From contig CBDCAO010000010.1 in assembly GCA_965213935.1 (NCBI GenBank), forward strand, positions 248,001-312,000: a DNA stretch of 64,000 nt, read 5' to 3'. Below the pieces are notes generated by a model. That model was not told where the DNA came from, searched no databases, and was given only the letters and a program-made list of their open reading frames with translations. This document shows, one piece after another, positions 60,642 to 64,000 of the stretch. Each line of letters opens with the position of its first letter. The stretch's first letter is position 1. The stretch is from Bin52 sp965213935. Lineage in GTDB: Bacteria; Pseudomonadota; Alphaproteobacteria; Thalassobaculales; Thalassobaculaceae. The position numbers and the translations under genes were made by a program.

Positions 60642-60773
60642 GGGTCCACCGAAGCGGCTGCCGGGGCGATACGCACGTCGTCCGGGCGAAGCACGGAGGC
60701 TGGCCTCGCCTGTCCTCCAGGGAGGGCGGGGAAGGCGTCGCCGGACGCCTTCCCCGTCAGCTTCGGGATCAGG

Positions 60774-61775
60774 TTACCTGTCGTTACGCAGCCGGTCGAC
60801 GATTTCCTTGCCGACAAGCTCTTCGACTGCAGGCCACACCGACGCCTTGATATGGTCGGCGATCGCGCCCCGCTCGGCGTCGGAAAGCTCGAGGACCTCC
60901 CAGCCCGCCTCCTTGATCTTGCCGACATAGCCTTCGTCATTGGCCTGGGCCCAGTCCGTGAACGACGCCGCAGCCCTGTCCACCGCGGCCTGAACGGCGG
61001 CACGCTGCTTGTCGTCGAGCTTTTCCCAGGTCCTCTTCGACGCGTAGTAGGTCGAGGCCTCGACAAAGGCGTTGTAGGGGACGAAGTACTTGCCGACATC
61101 GCTCTGGGTGAAGAAGGTGTAGGTCGCCTGCGGCGTGCAGCAGATGGCGCCGTCCACCGCGCCCGACTGCACGGCGGCGAATACCTCGGCCCAGTTCATC
61201 GTGGTGGTCTTGAACCCGATGGCCTCCGTCGTGTCCTTTGCAACCTGCGAACTCCAGACACGAATGTGGATGCCCTTGTCCCCGATGGTTGCGTGATTGT
61301 CGGGCTTCCTGGTCGAAACCACCCCGATAAACCCTTCGGCAACATTGCCGAGGAACTTGAGGCCGAGCCGGTCGAGGGTCTCCGCCATGATCTGCGAGTA
61401 GGCGGAGTCCTTGGTTCCGTAGACGCGCTTGAGTTCCTCCCAGGACCCGACGAGGAACGGCAGGGAGTTGATCTCGAGGACCGGGTCCTTGTGCGCATAG
61501 ACGAAGGCATGCACGAGGTCGACGTTGCCGCGAATTGTATCCTCAAGCAGTTCCTCGCCCGATCCGAGCTGACCGGCCGGAAAATACTTGACCTTCAGCC
61601 CGACATCGGCGCCCTCGATGTCCGCCTTGATCTGCTCGAGCATCTTGTGCCCGTAGTGCTCGACGGGGAGCACGCCGGCGACCTTCAGGGTCATCTCGGC
61701 TGCCGAAGCGCCGGTCACGGCCGCGAAGGTGAAAAACAGCCCAGCGGCGCCCGCCAGAATTCGTTTCATGTGCAT
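60774..61775 (-). CDS. dctP: TRAP transporter substrate-binding protein
   Basis: 333-aa periplasmic binding protein. The signal peptide (KRILAGAAGLFFTFAAVTG, cleavage near ASAAE) is followed by TLKVAGVLPVEHYGHKMLEQIK and FPAGQLGSGEELLEDTIRGNVD, and NWAEVFAAVQSGAVDGAICC, a DctP hallmark with the ligand-binding Arg expected in IHIRVWSSQ. The AGGAGG seven bases before ATG 61775 decides the start. With the adjacent amino-acid oxidase gene the ligand may be an amino or keto acid. Confidence 0.94.
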   Translation of the reverse strand: MHMKRILAGAAGLFFTFAAVTGASAAEMTLKVAGVLPVEHYGHKMLEQIKADIEGADVGLKVKYFPAGQLGSGEELLEDTIRGNVDLVHAFVYAHKDPVLEINSLPFLVGSWEELKRVYGTKDSAYSQIMAETLDRLGLKFLGNVAEGFIGVVSTRKPDNHATIGDKGIHIRVWSSQVAKDTTEAIGFKTTTMNWAEVFAAVQSGAVDGAICCTPQATYTFFTQSDVGKYFVPYNAFVEASTYYASKRTWEKLDDKQRAAVQAAVDRAAASFTDWAQANDEGYVGKIKEAGWEVLELSDAERGAIADHIKASVWPAVEELVGKEIVDRLRNDR

Positions 61776-61900
61776 GTGATCCTCCTGACATGGTGCCCGC
61801 CGGGACTTCGGCATTCAGCCGCAGGCTATCGCAGCCCGGAAGGGACCGCAATCGCACGCGTTGGTGACTCCTGACCGGTTGGGGAACCGACGGCTTGCCC

Positions 61901-63163
61901 TCAGCGGCCCGCCAGCGTCATGCCGGTGAGATCCAGTCCCGGGTCCCGGCCGTGGACTGAAGCCGTTACGATGCTGGCGGACCCGCATGCCATCGTCCAG
62001 CCCAGGTGTCCGTGGCCGGAATTGAGGTAGAGCCCGTCCACGGGTGTTGGCCCCAGATAGGGGACGCCGTCAGGCGTCATGGGTCGAAGGCCTGTCCACG
62101 CCTTGCCGGCCTCCCTGTGGGGATAGTCGGGAAACAGCGAGAAGAAAACGTCCTGCAGATGCGCGACGCGTTTCGGATTGAGGCGGGCGTCGTACCCACC
62201 GAACTCGGCGGTCCCGGCAACCCGGATCCTGTCGCCGAGGCGGACCACTCCCATCTTGTGACCGTCATCCGCCAACGGAACGACTGGTGCCTCGTTCCAG
62301 CCGCCCGCCGGAAACGTCACGGAATATCCCTTGACCGGGTAAATGGGCAGGTGAATCCCGTGCGGTCGCAGGAGCGCAGCGCTCTCCGTGCCGAGCGCGA
62401 CGACGCAGGCATCCGCAGCCACGTGCCCCCGGTCGGACCGGATCATGGAGAATTTTCCGTGCTCCACCTCGATCGCCCGGACCGTTTCTCCATACCGGAA
62501 ATCGACACCGAGCGAGGCACAGACCCCGGCCAGGCGTTCGGTGAACAGGTAGGCATCCCCGCCCTCGTCGTCCGGGTAGTGGAGCCCGCCCGCAATGGAG
62601 CCTCCCTGGCCCCGCAGGGCGGGTTCCAGCTCGATGCACTGCGCTGGATCGAGGGCCCGCCAGCGCACGCCCATTTCCCCCAGCATCTCGGCGATCCGCT
62701 CGGAATATTCCATCGAGCGCCGGTCGCGGATGACACGAAGCGTCCCTCGGGGGTTGGACTCGTAGTCGATGCCGGTTTCGCGCACGAGCTCGCGGAGGCA
62801 TTCGTGACTGTGGGAGCAAAGGCGAAGGATGATCGCCGTGTTCCGGCGCCATGCGTCGCTGTTGCATTCGCGAAGGAACCGAAGGCCCCAGGAGAAAAGC
62901 CCGGGCAAGGCACGCGGTCGAATGAGGAACGGGGCGTCCTCGCGTCCGATCCACCTCAGCATCAGCAGCGGTATGCCCGGGGACGCCCAGGGATCGGACA
63001 TGCTCGGCGTCACGAGCCCCCCGTTGGCGAAGGAGGTGCCGAGGCCGGGGCCCCGGTTGCGTTCGATGACGGTAACCCGGCAGCCGCTGCGGACAAGAAA
63101 CCAGGCCGTCGTGATTCCGACCACCCCGCCGCCCAGCACCGCAACGTGTCGCCCGTCCGTCAT
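61901..63163 (-). CDS. FAD-dependent D-amino-acid dehydrogenase-like oxidoreductase
   Basis: 420-aa DadA-family flavoprotein that oxidises amines or D-amino acids. The FAD-binding VAVLGGGVVGITTAWFLVRSG opens the protein after MTDGRH, RNRGPGLGTSFANGGLVTPSM matches the second FAD segment, and the C-terminus has TGLRPMTPDGVPYLGPTP and NSGHGHLGWTMACGSA. ATG 63163 is backed by GGGAG. It is upstream of and co-directional with the DctPQM genes, and probably acts on the imported compound. Confidence 0.92.
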   Translation of the reverse strand: MTDGRHVAVLGGGVVGITTAWFLVRSGCRVTVIERNRGPGLGTSFANGGLVTPSMSDPWASPGIPLLMLRWIGREDAPFLIRPRALPGLFSWGLRFLRECNSDAWRRNTAIILRLCSHSHECLRELVRETGIDYESNPRGTLRVIRDRRSMEYSERIAEMLGEMGVRWRALDPAQCIELEPALRGQGGSIAGGLHYPDDEGGDAYLFTERLAGVCASLGVDFRYGETVRAIEVEHGKFSMIRSDRGHVAADACVVALGTESAALLRPHGIHLPIYPVKGYSVTFPAGGWNEAPVVPLADDGHKMGVVRLGDRIRVAGTAEFGGYDARLNPKRVAHLQDVFFSLFPDYPHREAGKAWTGLRPMTPDGVPYLGPTPVDGLYLNSGHGHLGWTMACGSASIVTASVHGRDPGLDLTGMTLAGR

Positions 63164-63705
63164 CCGACTCTCCCACCGGCCGGGGCTCGTCCCCGCCGAG
63201 ACGCGAAGACCACTCCGTGGCTGTAGCCGCCGCCTCCTGTCCGAAACCCGGACAGGTGAGCCTGCCACCTCCCCATTGCCTCCGCAATCGCCTCCTGTGC
63301 TCCGGTGCACGCGCGACGCGCAAGCCGCCCGGATCGCCGCGCCACGGCGTCTGTCTGACGATGACCCGGACTTCGCTGCCCGCTTCCTCGAACCGCGCAC
63401 CCGGTCATCGCCTGCTACCGGCGCCGGCACCGGGGCTTCCGCCGCCGGGGCCTTGTGGTACCGTTGCGGTGTGCCGTGCGGTTCGGCGGCGGGTATTGAG
63501 CCGGACGCGAAAGGCGTGAGAGATCAGTGATTTGCCGGACGAACTGGTCCACGAAGCGCCGGAACGTGTATCGGCTTTCGGCAGCCGGATGACAGGCCTG
63601 GCACGTCATGGACGTACAGACGGGATCTGCTGTCGGGAAACCTGCTTGCCTCGACGGTGTCCGGGAATAAAGTAGCGCGTGACGGGTAGGGGGAGATGGT
63701 GCGGC
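63164..63705. other. 540-bp intergenic region, no gene called
   Basis: Between the divergent DadA-like and N-formylglutamate amidohydrolase genes, so it should contain both promoters. A minus-strand open frame ending near 63415 contains a CQACH (CxxCH) motif, but nothing else supports a cytochrome. The GGGGGAG at 63689-63695 is the ribosome binding site of the next gene. Confidence 0.5.
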
Positions 63706-64000
63706 ATGCCGTTGCTTGGTGCGAATGATGTTCCGCCGTTCAGGGTGCGCAACCCCGATGGCAGGTCGACCATCCTGTTCATTTCCGACCACAATGGTGT
63801 CGCGGTCCCCGAAGCCCTGGGCGGGCTGGGTGTGCCGCCCGGCGAAATGCGCCGGCACGTCGCCTATGACATCGGGATCACCGGGGTCGGCGAGATCCTG
63901 GCAGACCGGTTCGACGCCACGCTGGTCTCCGCCAGCTATTCCCGCCTCGTGGTTGACTGCAACCGAAGGCCCGGTGTGCCGTCCTCGATCCCGGAAAGCT
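63706..64000 (+). CDS. N-formylglutamate amidohydrolase family protein, 3'-truncated
   Basis: First 98 codons of an N-formylglutamate amidohydrolase-type protein, a zinc enzyme of histidine degradation or related amidohydrolysis. Visible marks are FISDHNGVAVPEALGGLG, HVAYDIGITGVGEILAD and SRLVVDCNRRPGVPSSIPES, the NRxPG-type metal/ligand segment. ATG 63706 follows GGGGGAG. The rest is outside the window. Confidence 0.88.
   Translation, partial: MPLLGANDVPPFRVRNPDGRSTILFISDHNGVAVPEALGGLGVPPGEMRRHVAYDIGITGVGEILADRFDATLVSASYSRLVVDCNRRPGVPSSIPES

Noticed and set aside
63415..63858. Minus-strand frame with a CxxCH motif, possible small cytochrome c
   Set aside because: Only one motif, no signal peptide, and it overlaps the start of a real gene on the other strand.
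1..64000. CRISPR arrays, rRNA, tmRNA or prophage structural genes
   Set aside because: No regularly spaced direct repeats, rRNA-like sequence or phage gene set was seen in the window.

Overview
The window is a GC-rich chromosomal segment of an alphaproteobacterium, probably Rhodospirillales-like and possibly marine. The evidence is the gene families (a full-length GcvP, a DUF3035/BamF-like lipoprotein, a YgiB/YgiC-type pair, a TRAP transporter, a MttB-like methyltransferase) and the order ribF-ileS-lspA-DUF3035 and M16-M16-mutL. This placement is inferred from family resemblance, not from a phylogeny.

Layout. 1-9.5 kb: one-carbon and catabolic genes: the end of gcvT, gcvH, gcvP, a luciferase-like monooxygenase, an iron-type alcohol dehydrogenase, a secreted unknown, a trimethylamine-methyltransferase-like protein and tRNA-Thr(CGT). 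9.8-22.3 kb: a Fur-family regulator and a large corrin-ring cluster (cbiA/cobB, cobA, an unknown, cbiD, cbiJ/cobK, cobM, a cbiG-cobJ fusion, cobI, cobL, cobH, cbiX). The enzyme set is that of the early-cobalt (anaerobic-type) route; a TnpB-only element sits inside the main operon. 22.6-30.7 kb: a second catabolic block (monooxygenase, beta-hydroxyacid dehydrogenase, HIT protein, HMG-CoA-lyase-like, CoA transferase, TauD-like dioxygenase), then cobO and a small metallopeptidase. 31.1-35.8 kb: a compact sugar-nucleotide cassette (DUF4922/GDP-sugar-phosphorylase-like protein, P-loop kinase, sucrose-phosphate-synthase-like glycosyltransferase, GlgC) whose product cannot be named from sequence; it is the best candidate here for an uncharacterised pathway.

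36.0-37.0 kb is a graveyard of toxin-antitoxin genes: a HigA gene with a premature stop, a HigB-like toxin, a frameshifted nucleotidyltransferase and a perfect 32-bp palindrome. 37.2-45.8 kb returns to housekeeping genes: a secreted unknown, a hydratase, a YgiB-like lipoprotein, a frameshifted YgiC-like gene, ribF, ileS, lspA and the DUF3035 lipoprotein.

45.8-52.9 kb is accessory DNA that appears to split a common alphaproteobacterial gene order (ileS-lspA-DUF3035 // M16-M16-mutL). It holds a decayed TnpB copy, an intact VapBC-type pair, transposase scraps, an NnrU-like membrane protein, the 5' part of a group II intron cut by an IS21 end, and an IstA fragment fused in frame to an AbiEi/DUF6088 antitoxin relic with a truncated AbiEii toxin. 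52.9-57.4 kb: two M16 peptidase-family genes and mutL. 57.5-58.4 kb: another decayed TnpB copy. 58.8-63.2 kb: a complete DctPQM TRAP transporter with a D-amino-acid-dehydrogenase-like oxidase. The right edge holds the start of an N-formylglutamate amidohydrolase.

Several broken genes (YgiC-like, nucleotidyltransferase, DUF6088) differ from an open frame by one missing base in a short homopolymer, so either true decay or assembly error is possible.
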